DNA of 14,861 bases from Dyella_B sp035508675 (GTDB lineage Bacteria; Pseudomonadota; Gammaproteobacteria; Xanthomonadales; Rhodanobacteraceae): the NCBI RefSeq assembly GCF_035508675.1, contig NZ_DATJMN010000077.1, positions 1 through 14,861 of the forward strand, in the 5' to 3' direction. Within the stretch, counting starts at the first letter, position 1. Each line of letters starts with the position of its first letter. Below are positions 6,650-14,144 of the stretch, piece by piece. Both the position numbers and the translations under genes were made by a program. A model generated the notes under the pieces. The model was not told the origin of the DNA and did not search any database. It saw only the letters and a program-made list of their open reading frames with translations.

Positions 6650-6725
6650 GATGGGCTCCAAGCGCGAACCCCGACATCGCTTTGGGCATGGCGACGTTGG
6701 GGCTCGCTTGCGCTCACCACCAACC
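6650..6725. repeat. Dispersed palindromic repeat, copy B
   Basis: Inverted pair in the 156-bp gap between the DUF1631 gene and nadC. The better arm is 6696-6725 (GTTGGGGCTCGCTTGCGCTCACC...), which matches the complement of copy A. The other arm, about 6650-6674 (GCTCCAAGCGCGAACCCCGAC), is more degenerate. The spacer CATCGCTTTGGGCATGGCGAC has the same length class as in copy C. It lies just upstream of nadC and could separate it transcriptionally from the DUF1631 gene. Confidence 0.7.
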
Positions 6726-6764
6726 AACGGGCTAGCTTCGGTCAAGCTGAAGACCCGAGGTAAA

Positions 6765-9083
6765 TCAGGGCGATTCGCCCGGGCGCGTCTCTTCATGGCT
6801 CAACCGATCCACGATCGCATCCATCGCACGGTCGAACAGCGCGTTGGACGCCAGGACCCGTGCACGGCCTTCGGCCATCACCAAGGCCAGCTCATACGGT
6901 GAGAAATCGCCCACCTTCAAGCCGCGGCGATTGACGAACAGGTAGCGCCCGCTCATCGGGCTGATCCATGACAATTTGGCGCGTTCGAAATGTTCGTCCT
7001 GGCCGCCGAATTCCAGCCAGGTGCCGGGCTTGAGCACTTTCACCCGTTCGAGCTGCTCGCGCACATCCGGCGCAATCGTGTCTTCGGCAGGTTCGGTGGT
7101 GACATCGTCCAGCTCGTCCACACTTTCGGCGATCGGCTGGATGCTTTCCGGAATCGGCAGCGGTGCGGGCGCGGCTTCGGCGGCGGCCTCCGGCTGTGCC
7201 GATGCGGGCGCGGCCTCGCCGAGTTGCTGGCGATAGTAGCCGTGGAGCTGGGCAAGCAGTTTCTCGATATCGGCTTCCTGGAAGGCGACGTTCGCAAGGC
7301 CCTTGCGCAGCGCCCGCTCGATGCCGGGCAGCAATTGCAGCAGGTCGCGCTTGGCTTCCGGCGTGCGCACCGGCCGGGTGCTGGCAATGAACGCGTCGAC
7401 GAAGCGCAGCGCTTCGCGGAAGTCGTTCGATTCCTCGCCCTTGCGCAGGATGGTGAGCACCAGGTAATTCGCCCACGCGCGTGACAGCACGCCATGGATC
7501 AGCGGCGGCAGTGCGTTGCCGCCGATGCGATTGAGGATTTCGCGCGCAGCGCGTCGGCGCGCCTGCTCCAGCTTCTCGCGGCCGCGGGTGGATTCGGCCA
7601 CGCGCTGCTCGGCCAGTTCCGCGCGGCGGCGGTTCGATTCCTGGAACTGCTGCAGCTCGGCGGACAGGCGATCGAAGATCGTCATGTCGTCGTCGAACTC
7701 CTGCAGCAGGCGCTCGACGATCGCCTTGATGGTGTCGTGCAGGCGGCCGTCGCGGTCGGATTCTTCGGACCAGCTCTTGGCCGCGTCGGCCAGGCCGTCC
7801 AGCAGGCGGCGCGCCGGATGCTGCCGATGCGCGAACAGCTTGCGGTCGAGAATCGCGGCCTTGAGATAGGGGATCTGCAGGCGCGCCAACATCACCTGCA
7901 TCTGCGGCGGCAGGTTGCGGTCTTCGAGGATGAACTCGAACAGCATGCCGACCAGGTCGATGGTGTCTTCGTCGATGGTGGCGATCTGCCCCGGGCGCTG
8001 GCCGCGCAGCGAGCCGAGCTGGCTCATCAGCTGCTCTTTCAGATGCAGCACCTGCTCGGCGATGTCCACGGTGCTCATGTGCCCAGCCGCCGGCTGCGGC
8101 ATCGACACCATGGCGGCCTGGCTTTGCAGCACGCTCAGGGCGCCGATCAATTCGTTGGCGGTGGGCAGCGGGCCGGCGGTCATCGCCGCCAGCGGCACGG
8201 TCGGATGCGCCCGGCGCGCGCTGAACAGGGCGCGCAGGGTTTGCAGCAGTTCGGCCGAAGCCTCGCTGTCGTCGGCCGGTAGCGGTTGGGGAATCTCGCC
8301 GGAAGCGGCAGCACCGCCTGCCGCAGCACCCGCCCCGGCGCCGGCCCCGCCGCTGCGCAGCACCTCGTGCCGCAGCTGCGGCAGCACGCCGGCACGCATC
8401 AGTTCGGCGTTGACCTCTTGATACAACTCTTCCAGCGCCGACATCACGTAGCGGTCGAACAGCTTGTAGATGATCAGCTTCACGCGCATATCGGCGTTGA
8501 GCTCGCGCATCGCCTGGCGGAACGACTGGGCGAGCAGGGCAGGGCCGATCGGATTGGTGGCGTCTTCGATGCGCGTGCCGCCACAGATCACCGACAGGCG
8601 CTGGTTGACCGCAAACAGATCGCGCCCCAGGCGCGATTCGTTCTTGCCGATCATGCTGGTGATGGCCAGCGATTCTTCCAGCTCGTTGTCGGCGACCAGC
8701 GAGAGCTCGACCGAGCCCGGTACCGGCGGCGTCGGCGTATGGCTGGCAGCGACCGGGCTGGCGGTGGCCGCGGTGTTGCCGCTGGCGAAGTCGTTCAACT
8801 CGCGCGACACCAGCGCCAGGAAGGCGCGCTCCACCACCGGGCGGCGCTTGCGCACTTCGCGCATGCCGTCGAAGTAGTGCATCTGCGCGGCGTTGTTCTC
8901 GGCTTTTTCGGCCAGGTCGAACAGCGCGTCGTCGACGTGCTCGAACATGTTACCGATGTACTGCTGCAGGCGGCGGGAGGCGATGTTCCGGACAGCGTTC
9001 AACAGATCGCCTCCGCGTCCGCTGGAGGGGTCCAGCCGCTGGCTGAGATTGACGACGTTGGAGGAATCGTTGGCTTCTTTCAT
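6765..9083 (-). CDS. DUF1631 family protein with PilZ-like C-terminal domain
   Basis: Large soluble protein (772 residues from the ATG at 9083). The N-terminal half has the family features LLNAVRNIASRRLQQYIGNMFEHVDDALFDLAEKAENN and HYFDGMREVRKRRP. A Gly/Ala-rich linker lies near residues 241-262. A helical, charged middle includes LVGMLFEFILEDRNLPPQMQVMLARLQIPYLKAAI and a coiled stretch, and an Ala/Pro linker lies near 621-651. The last 90 residues (PGTWLEF...KLSWISPMSGRYLFVNRRGLK) resemble a PilZ-type fold, so c-di-GMP-related signalling is possible but unproven. DUF1631 proteins have sometimes been mislabelled thymidine phosphorylase; nothing here supports that. The ATG is preferred over GTG at 9089 because AGGGGTG lies at proper spacing. 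Confidence 0.85.
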   Translation of the reverse strand: MKEANDSSNVVNLSQRLDPSSGRGGDLLNAVRNIASRRLQQYIGNMFEHVDDALFDLAEKAENNAAQMHYFDGMREVRKRRPVVERAFLALVSRELNDFASGNTAATASPVAASHTPTPPVPGSVELSLVADNELEESLAITSMIGKNESRLGRDLFAVNQRLSVICGGTRIEDATNPIGPALLAQSFRQAMRELNADMRVKLIIYKLFDRYVMSALEELYQEVNAELMRAGVLPQLRHEVLRSGGAGAGAGAAAGGAAASGEIPQPLPADDSEASAELLQTLRALFSARRAHPTVPLAAMTAGPLPTANELIGALSVLQSQAAMVSMPQPAAGHMSTVDIAEQVLHLKEQLMSQLGSLRGQRPGQIATIDEDTIDLVGMLFEFILEDRNLPPQMQVMLARLQIPYLKAAILDRKLFAHRQHPARRLLDGLADAAKSWSEESDRDGRLHDTIKAIVERLLQEFDDDMTIFDRLSAELQQFQESNRRRAELAEQRVAESTRGREKLEQARRRAAREILNRIGGNALPPLIHGVLSRAWANYLVLTILRKGEESNDFREALRFVDAFIASTRPVRTPEAKRDLLQLLPGIERALRKGLANVAFQEADIEKLLAQLHGYYRQQLGEAAPASAQPEAAAEAAPAPLPIPESIQPIAESVDELDDVTTEPAEDTIAPDVREQLERVKVLKPGTWLEFGGQDEHFERAKLSWISPMSGRYLFVNRRGLKVGDFSPYELALVMAEGRARVLASNALFDRAMDAIVDRLSHEETRPGESP

Positions 9084-9287
9084 CGCCACACCCCTGTGGT
9101 TGGCCGGCTAGGCCTGCCGTAAAAAGCACCCACCCGCCTCTGGCAACCGGGTACGGTCGCGACAGGAGGGAAGCTGCCGATGGCTGGAACATAAGCGAAA
9201 ATCCGTTTCACTGCCATGTCCCAAGTCATGCTTTTGTGGATTGTCGGTGCAGCCGGCGTGAAAGCGCCCCGCATGATGCGCAGGTTC
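9084..9287. other. Intergenic gap between DUF1631 gene and Trm112-family gene
   Basis: A 204-bp gap between two minus-strand genes. It must hold the leader of the DUF1631 gene, including its AGGGGTG ribosome site close to 9090-9100. I saw no convincing terminator, repeat or small gene, and no promoter good enough to call. Confidence 0.5.
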
Positions 9288-9560
9288 TTACGCTGTCGCC
9301 GGGAAGTCGGTGAACTGGGTAGTGCCGATGCCTTCCTCGGGCAGCATGACCGGGATGCCGTCCTCGACCCGGTAGACCACCTTGCGGTCGACCGTGATCA
9401 GGCCCTCGGTGATCCGGTTCTGCACGGTCCCGCCCGCCACGGTGAGGACCTGGCCGCCATCGATCGCGCGATTCAGGGCAGTGAGTTCGTTGGCGGTCAA
9501 AGGGCGTACCGGCGTCTTGCTTACGGGGCAACAAAGGATGTCGAGCAGACGTTTATCCAT
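9288..9560 (-). CDS. Trm112 / UPF0434 (YcaR-like) family small protein
   Basis: Protein of 90 residues starting MDKRLLDILCCPVSKTPVRPL, the typical opening of the UPF0434/Trm112 family. The middle LITVDRKVVYRVEDGIPVMLPEE is the other hallmark. Eukaryotic Trm112 activates methyltransferases; the bacterial role is poorly defined. Only the CCP cysteines are present and the second metal-binding pair is absent, as in many bacterial members. It is longer than the usual 60 or so residues, with an insert around ALNRAIDGGQVLTVAGGTV and a tail after PEEG. It is divergent from purE with 67 bp between the starts. Confidence 0.85.
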   Translation of the reverse strand: MDKRLLDILCCPVSKTPVRPLTANELTALNRAIDGGQVLTVAGGTVQNRITEGLITVDRKVVYRVEDGIPVMLPEEGIGTTQFTDFPATA

Positions 9561-9598
9561 AGGAAACGGCAGGTATCGTTGCAATGCGGCGAAGTCCG

Positions 9599-9604
9599 TA
9601 CAAT
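9599..9604 (+). promoter_or_regulatory. Candidate -10 element of the purE promoter
   Basis: TACAAT at 9599-9604, 24 bp before the purE ATG, is a good match to the sigma70 -10 consensus. A TTGCAA at 9579-9584 could be a -35, but the spacing is only 14 bp, so the -35 is uncertain. The placement in the 67-bp divergent gap fits a purE start. Confidence 0.4.
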
Positions 9605-9627
9605 AACCCCTTTTGGACGACCGGACC

Positions 9628-10131
9628 ATGACGGAAACAGCTGCAGCGCCGCGAGTGGGTGTGGTGATGGGATCGCGTTCGGATTGGGAAACCATGACGC
9701 ACGCGGCCGAGCTGCTCGAGGCGCTTGGCGTGCCGCACGAAGTGCAGGTGGTATCCGCGCACCGCACGCCGGATCTGTTGTTCCAGTACGCCGAGCAAGC
9801 CGTATCGCGCGGCATCCAGGTGATCATCGCCGGTGCCGGCGGCGCCGCCCATTTGCCGGGCATGCTGGCGGCCAAGACCCGTCTTCCGGTGTTCGGCGTG
9901 CCGGTGCAATCCAAGGCGCTCAACGGCATGGATTCCCTGCTTTCCATCGCACAGATGCCGGCCGGCATTCCGGTCGGCACACTGGCCATCGGCCGTGCCG
10001 GTGCCTGCAATGCCGCACTGCTCGCCGCCGCGGTGCTGGCCCTGCACGATCCGGCTATCGCCAAGGCGCTGGAAGCCTATCGCGCGCATCAGACCCAGAC
10101 CGTGCTGGATAACCCGGATCCCCGTTCGTGA
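9628..10131 (+). CDS. purE: N5-carboxyaminoimidazole ribonucleotide mutase
   Basis: Class I PurE (167 residues) moves the carboxyl group of N5-CAIR to carbon to give CAIR, the sixth stage of purine synthesis. Visible signatures are VGVVMGSRSDWETM (phosphate binding), VVSAHRTPDLL with the active-site histidine region, and IAGAGGAAHLPGMLAAKT. The ATG at 9628 is used: the alternative TTG at 9613 only adds MDDRT, and the conserved core begins soon after. The length fits the bacterial class I enzyme. The TGA stop overlaps or abuts the purK start, so the two genes that replace a single CO2-using enzyme are translated together. Confidence 0.96.
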   Translation: MTETAAAPRVGVVMGSRSDWETMTHAAELLEALGVPHEVQVVSAHRTPDLLFQYAEQAVSRGIQVIIAGAGGAAHLPGMLAAKTRLPVFGVPVQSKALNGMDSLLSIAQMPAGIPVGTLAIGRAGACNAALLAAAVLALHDPAIAKALEAYRAHQTQTVLDNPDPRS

Positions 10132-10133
10132 AC

Positions 10134-11294
10134 ATGAGAACAGGCGCTCGCCAAAAACAAGCCGTGCTGGGCATTCTCGGCGGCGGCCAGCTCGCCCGCA
10201 TGCTGGCGATTGCCGCGGCGCCGCTGGGCGTCAACACCCTGGTGGTGGATAGCGCGCCCGATGCGTGCGCCGGGCAAGTGGCACCGCTGCGCGTGGCCGA
10301 TTGGACCGATTTCGCCGCGCTGGAGCAATTCGCGGCCGAGGTCGATGTGGTGACCTTCGATTTCGAGAACGTGCCGGCCGACACCGCGCAATGGCTGGCC
10401 GAGCGCGTGGCGGTATTCCCCAATCCGCGCGCCTTGGCGGTTGCGCAAGATCGCCTGGCGGAGAAAACCCTGTTCCGCGAATGCGGTTTGCAGACGCCGG
10501 CGTTCGAAGCGGTCGATACGCGCGAAGGCCTGGATCGTGCCCTGGCCAAGATCGGCGCCCCCTCCATTCTCAAGACGCGTCGCCTTGGCTACGACGGCAA
10601 GGGGCAGTTCCGCATCAAGCAACTCGCCGACGCCGATGCGGCGTGGGAAGCGCTCGGTGCCAATGCGCACGGTTTGATCCTCGAAGCCTTCGTGCCGTTC
10701 GAGCGCGAGCTTTCGGTGCTGGCGGTGCGCACGCGCGACGGCGATTTTCGCGTGTGGCCGCTCACCCAGAACTGGCATACCGACGGCGTGCTGAGCATGA
10801 GCCTTGCGCCCGCGCCGCACGTAGGCGCGCTGCAATCGCGCGCCGAAGCGCTGGCGCGCACGCTGGCCGAAAACCTGGATTACGTCGGCGTGTTTGCCCT
10901 GGAGCTGTTCGTGAAGGACGGCGAGCTGCTCGGCAACGAAATGGCGCCGCGCGTGCACAACTCCGGCCATTGGAGCATCGAAGGCGCCATCACCAGCCAG
11001 TTCGAAAACCATGTGCGTGCAGTGCTCGGCCTGCCGCTCGGCGATACCTCGGCCAGCGGCTTCTCCGCCATGTTCAACTGGATCGGCGCGTTGCCGGATG
11101 CAACGCCGGTGCTTGCCACCGTCGATGGACATTGGCACGACTACGGCAAGTCATCGCGGCCCGGGCGCAAGGTGGGACATGCCACGGTGTGTGCGCCGGA
11201 TGCGCAGACGTTGGCTGCGCGCGTGGAAGGGATTGCCGGTGCATTGAAAAGGGAAGAACAGGCCGCACCGGCGTTGCGTGCCCTGTCTTCATAG
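10134..11294 (+). CDS. purK: N5-carboxyaminoimidazole ribonucleotide synthase
   Basis: ATP-grasp ligase (386 residues) that makes N5-CAIR from AIR, bicarbonate and ATP, supplying the PurE substrate. Motifs seen are LGILGGGQLARML at the N-terminus, FDFENVP, the ATP-binding loop TRRLGYDGKGQF, EAFVPFERELSVLAVR, and the metal/ATP site NEMAPRVHNSGHWSIEGA. The C-terminal part carries WHDYGKSSRPGRKVGHAT, the PurK version of the final domain. Two starts fit: GTG at 10128, overlapping the purE stop by 4 bp, or ATG at 10134, 2 bp after it. The ATG is used; they differ by two residues. Repeat copy C begins 5 bp after the stop. Confidence 0.96.
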   Translation: MRTGARQKQAVLGILGGGQLARMLAIAAAPLGVNTLVVDSAPDACAGQVAPLRVADWTDFAALEQFAAEVDVVTFDFENVPADTAQWLAERVAVFPNPRALAVAQDRLAEKTLFRECGLQTPAFEAVDTREGLDRALAKIGAPSILKTRRLGYDGKGQFRIKQLADADAAWEALGANAHGLILEAFVPFERELSVLAVRTRDGDFRVWPLTQNWHTDGVLSMSLAPAPHVGALQSRAEALARTLAENLDYVGVFALELFVKDGELLGNEMAPRVHNSGHWSIEGAITSQFENHVRAVLGLPLGDTSASGFSAMFNWIGALPDATPVLATVDGHWHDYGKSSRPGRKVGHATVCAPDAQTLAARVEGIAGALKREEQAAPALRALSS

Positions 11295-11299
11295 TCTTC

Positions 11300-11388
11300 G
11301 TAGGTTGGGGTGAGCGTACGCGAACCCCAACGCCGCCATGCGATGTGGCGCGCCATGTTGGGGTTCGCATGCGCTCACCCCAACCTAC
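11300..11388. repeat. Dispersed palindromic repeat, copy C (paired arms, likely terminator)
   Basis: Arms at 11300-11331 and 11357-11388 are 32-base inverted repeats that agree at 30 of 32 positions (GTAGGTTGGGGTGAGCG...GCGAACCCCAAC and its complement), with a 25-base spacer. Each arm is itself partly palindromic, so two small hairpins or one long one can form. It fills the gap between convergent purK and sodB (stops at 11294 and 11422), a position that suits a two-way transcription stop. Best preserved of the three copies. Confidence 0.9.
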
Positions 11389-11421
11389 GCCCTCCCTCCG
11401 TCAAGAGAGAGGGCATGGCGA

Positions 11422-12003
11422 TCAGCCAAGATTCTTCGCCGCAAAATCCCAGTTCACCAGGTCCCAGAACTTGTCCACGTAGTTCGGACGCGCATTGCGG
11501 TAATCGATGTAGTAAGCGTGCTCCCATACGTCGATGGTGAACAGCGGCTTGTCGCTGCCGGTGATCGGCGTGGCGGCATTGGACGTGTTGACGATGCCCA
11601 GCGAACCATCCGGACGCTGCACCAGCCAGGTCCAGCCCGAACCGAAGTTGCCCACGGCGGATTTCTTGAACTCTTCCTTGAACTTGTCGAACGAGCCGAA
11701 CGCCTTGTCGATCGCATCGGACAGCTTGCCAGTGGGCTTGTTGTCGCTTTTCGGCGAACGCATCGAATTCCAGTAGAACGTGTGGTTCCAGGTCTGCGCT
11801 GCGTTGTTGAACACGCCACCGGAGGACTTCTTGACGATGTCCTCCAGCGAGGCGTTCTCGAACTCGGTGCCCTTGATCAGGTTGTTGAGATTGGTCACAT
11901 AGGCCTGGTGGTGCTTGCCATAGTGAAACTCCAGCGTCTCGGCCGAGACATTCGGCTCCAGCGCGTTCTTTTCGTAAGGCAACGGGGGAAGTTCGATCGC
12001 CAT
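11422..12003 (-). CDS. sodB: Iron superoxide dismutase
   Basis: Cytosolic SOD (193 residues) that turns superoxide into hydrogen peroxide and oxygen. Metal ligands by position are H27 (EFHYGKHH), H74 (AQTWNHTFYW), D158 and H162 (DVWEHAYYIDY). Gln70 in NNAAQTWNH is the outer-sphere Gln position typical of the iron enzyme; in the manganese type the Gln sits near the later GGVF/DVQ region instead. The start at 12003 (MAIELPPLPYEKNAL) has an AGGAG site at good distance (CCCAGGAGTTACCCATG) and matches the family; the frame is open to 12180, but that extension overlaps grxD in antisense and is not used. Divergent from grxD, convergent with purK. Confidence 0.97.
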   Translation of the reverse strand: MAIELPPLPYEKNALEPNVSAETLEFHYGKHHQAYVTNLNNLIKGTEFENASLEDIVKKSSGGVFNNAAQTWNHTFYWNSMRSPKSDNKPTGKLSDAIDKAFGSFDKFKEEFKKSAVGNFGSGWTWLVQRPDGSLGIVNTSNAATPITGSDKPLFTIDVWEHAYYIDYRNARPNYVDKFWDLVNWDFAAKNLG

Positions 12004-12112
12004 GGGTAACTCCTGGGCGTTGGCTAAGGGGTAATGGGATGCCGCCCGATCGGACGCCGGGACGGCTGGTACACTACTAAGCTGGCTGCATTGTAGTGAT
12101 GAAACCGAAGTT
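12004..12112. promoter_or_regulatory. Divergent sodB-grxD intergenic region
   Basis: A 109-bp gap that must hold promoters for both genes. TACACT at 12070-12075 is a possible -10 for grxD. CACTAC (12072-12077) and GTAGTG (12093-12098) form a 6-bp inverted repeat with a 15-base spacer that overlaps this -10, so it could be an operator or a leader hairpin. No Fur-box-like sequence was recognised by eye. Confidence 0.35.
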
Positions 12113-12439
12113 ATGGACGTCAACGAGCGAATCAAGGCGGTCTTGGCTGCGCACCCCCTCGTGCTTTTCATGAAGGGCACGCCGCAATTTCCGATGTGCG
12201 GCTTCTCTGCCCGCGCGGCACAAGCGCTGGCCGAAGCGGGCGCGACGTTCCATGCGGTGAACGTGCTGGCCGATCCGGAAATCCGCGCCGCCCTGCCGCA
12301 TTACGCCAACTGGCCGACTTTCCCGCAGCTTTTCATCCAGGGCGAGCTGATCGGCGGTTGCGATATCGTGGAAGATCTCAAAGCCTCCGGCGAACTGGCA
12401 CGCATGGCATGCGACGTGGCCGGGGAACACCACGCATGA
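12113..12439 (+). CDS. grxD: Monothiol glutaredoxin (iron-sulfur cluster carrier)
   Basis: Grx4-type glutaredoxin (108 residues) with the single-cysteine active site CGFS at residues 29-32 after KGTPQFPM, the glutathione-binding WPTFPQLF, and GGCDIVEDLKASGEL. Proteins of this class carry 2Fe-2S clusters bound with glutathione between two subunits and pass them to target proteins; they are not efficient dithiol reductants. Full length for the family. The ribosome site is weak. The TGA stop overlaps the ATG of the next gene (ATGA), so the two are translationally coupled. It is divergent from sodB, which links two oxidant- and iron-related genes. Confidence 0.95.
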   Translation: MDVNERIKAVLAAHPLVLFMKGTPQFPMCGFSARAAQALAEAGATFHAVNVLADPEIRAALPHYANWPTFPQLFIQGELIGGCDIVEDLKASGELARMACDVAGEHHA

Positions 12440-13209
12440 GCTTGAGCCTGCCGCTGCACCGCTTGCCCGCAAGCTGGGCGCCGGCCGCGCACGAACTGGA
12501 CGGTCGCGTGGTGCTGGTCACCGGCGCCTACGGCGGATTGGGCAGCGCCGTGGCGCGCGCTGCGGCCCGCGCGGGTGCCACAGTGGTGATCACCGGCAAG
12601 CGCAAACGGCAACTCGAACAGCTTTACGACGCCATGATGCGCGACGGCTTGCCCGAACCCGTCATCCATCCGCTCGATATGGAAACCGCCACCCCGCGCG
12701 ATTACGACGCACTGGCCGAAGGTTTGCAGCGCGATCTCGGCCGGCTCGACGGTATTGTGCACGGCGCGGCGAGCTTCGCCGGCCTGACGCCGATGGCGAT
12801 GCACAAGCCGGATGCCTGGTTGCGCAGCTTGCACATCAACGTTTCCGCACCGTTTGCGCTGACCCAGGCTTGCTTGCCGTTGCTCACGGCGGCGGCAGAC
12901 AGCGCGGCAGTCTTCGTGCTGGACAATCCCGACCTGGTACGACGCGCGCATTGGGGCGCCTACGGCGTATCGAAAGCGGCGTTGGAGCGCTTCGTGGCGA
13001 TCCTGCATGAAGAACACGACGAAGGCAGCTTCCGCGTGCATGCCTTGCTGCCGGCACCGATGCGCACCACCTTGCGCCGCACGGCTTACTTCGGTGAAGA
13101 CACGCTGCAGCATCCGCTGCCCGATGCCACCGCCGATGCCGTGGTATATCTCCTGAGCGACAAGGCGGCCGCCGCACGCGGTGGCGTGCTCGATCTGCGC
13201 GCGGCCTGA
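12436..13209 (+). CDS. YciK-like short-chain dehydrogenase lacking the catalytic serine
   Basis: SDR-superfamily protein (257 residues) with the Rossmann cofactor motif TGAYGGLG (residues 29-36), KRKRQLEQL after the second strand (suits NADPH), HGAA, N135 (INVSAPF), and the active-site Y176-GVS-K180. Overall order and the WGAYGVSK segment resemble E. coli YciK, an SDR of unclear substrate. The position 13 residues before the tyrosine, normally serine (TSSS in YciK as I recall it), is D163 in VLDNPDL, so the usual Asn-Ser-Tyr-Lys set is incomplete. Weak or altered oxidoreductase activity is possible. It overlaps grxD by 4 bp, suggesting joint expression. Substrate unknown. Confidence 0.85.
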   Translation: MSLSLPLHRLPASWAPAAHELDGRVVLVTGAYGGLGSAVARAAARAGATVVITGKRKRQLEQLYDAMMRDGLPEPVIHPLDMETATPRDYDALAEGLQRDLGRLDGIVHGAASFAGLTPMAMHKPDAWLRSLHINVSAPFALTQACLPLLTAAADSAAVFVLDNPDLVRRAHWGAYGVSKAALERFVAILHEEHDEGSFRVHALLPAPMRTTLRRTAYFGEDTLQHPLPDATADAVVYLLSDKAAAARGGVLDLRAA

Positions 13210-13266
13210 TCATCGCCGCGCATGGCACGCAAAGCTTAAACACCTAAGAACCACCAAGGGGAACGC

Positions 13267-13875
13267 ATGCAAACGCAGATGACCACCTTGTCGGCGGCGA
13301 TCCTGCTGTTCCTCATCATGGACCCGCTCGGCAACATTCCACTCTTTCTGAGCCTGCTGAAAGACGTGCCGCCCAAGCGCCGCCGCGCGGTGATGGTGCG
13401 CGAGTTGCTGATCGCCCTGGCGGTGTTGCTGGTCTTCCTGATGGGCGGCCAGCTGATTCTCAGGTTGCTGCAATTGCGCGAAGAATCGATCAGCATTGCC
13501 GGTGGCATCGTGCTGTTCCTGATCGGCATTCGCATGGTGTTCCCGCCGGCCGAAGGCGGCGTGTTTGGACAAGCCGGCGAGGGCGAACCGTTCATCGTGC
13601 CAATGGCGATTCCCGGTGTGGCCGGCCCTTCAGCCATGGCGGCCTTGCTGCTGCTCACCAACACGCAACCGGGCCGCACCGCCGATTGGGCGATTGCCTT
13701 GCTATGTGCGTGGTTGGCCACCGCGGTGATCCTGTTGAGTTCTACTTATCTGTTTCGCTGGCTGGGCGAAAGCGTGCTCACCGCGCTGGAACGCGTGATG
13801 GGCATGTTGCTGATTGCCTTGTCGGTGCAGATGTTCCTGGGGGGGATCGCGGCCTATTTGCACCTGACGGTTTGA
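13267..13875 (+). CDS. MarC family (UPF0056, YhgN-like) integral membrane protein
   Basis: Membrane protein of 202 residues with about six helices. Signatures are MDPLGNIPLFLSLLKDVP near the N-terminus, VRELLIALAVLLVFLMGGQ, SISIAGGIVLFLIGIRMVF and the mid-protein PMAIPGVAGPSAMA, typical of the MarC/UPF0056 family. The family was once tied to multiple antibiotic resistance, but that role was not upheld for E. coli MarC, and its transport activity is uncertain. Length is close to the family's usual 200 or so. The ATG at 13267 has an AAGGGGAA site 6-10 bp upstream. It starts 57 bp after the dehydrogenase, so it may be part of the same transcript. Confidence 0.92.
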   Translation: MQTQMTTLSAAILLFLIMDPLGNIPLFLSLLKDVPPKRRRAVMVRELLIALAVLLVFLMGGQLILRLLQLREESISIAGGIVLFLIGIRMVFPPAEGGVFGQAGEGEPFIVPMAIPGVAGPSAMAALLLLTNTQPGRTADWAIALLCAWLATAVILLSSTYLFRWLGESVLTALERVMGMLLIALSVQMFLGGIAAYLHLTV

Positions 13876-14144
13876 GCCGAATGCAATCCATAACGTGCGG
13901 CGGGTGCCAAGCGTGCCCGGTCACCATTTCGGCCCTCGCCGCGATGGCGAGGAGTCATCACAGATATCCTTGAGAAGAGACGCAGATACGTAACTGCAGA
14001 GGTCATGGTCGCCATTGAACAAGCTCTTAAGCATTGCCCCTCACCCCCTCGTGTATTCTTGCGACGCGGAGCAGTTTGACCCCGCGATTTCTCGCAGTTG
14101 TCACACTTGATCGGCAACATGGATTAAAACCAAGGGAGGCGGTC
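13876..14144. other. Intergenic gap upstream of the acyltransferase gene
   Basis: A 269-bp gap with no convincing gene on either strand. It contains a GC-rich perfect hairpin, CCTCGCC-GCGAT-GGCGAGG (13934-13952), 59 bp after marC and without a T-run, which might help end the marC transcript. A TTGACC near 14077 could be a -35 for the next gene, but I saw no good -10 at the right distance. The end of the gap holds the GGGAGG ribosome site of the next gene. Confidence 0.45.

Noticed and set aside
6609..6689. An N-terminal extension of nadC
   Set aside because: The extra residues come from repeat copy B and do not resemble NadC; the ATG at 6608 gives the normal length.
5724..6902. A 392-codon open frame on the plus strand across nadC
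   Set aside because: It is antisense to clear nadC motifs, lacks recognisable domains and crosses repeat copy B.
3745..11388. CRISPR array from repeated units
   Set aside because: The repeats are spread over 7.6 kb in separate gaps, are palindromic, vary in orientation and lack regular spacers or cas genes.
12004..12180. An N-terminal extension of sodB to 12180
   Set aside because: The ATG at 12003 has a strong AGGAG site and matches the known SodB start; the extension would run antisense into grxD.
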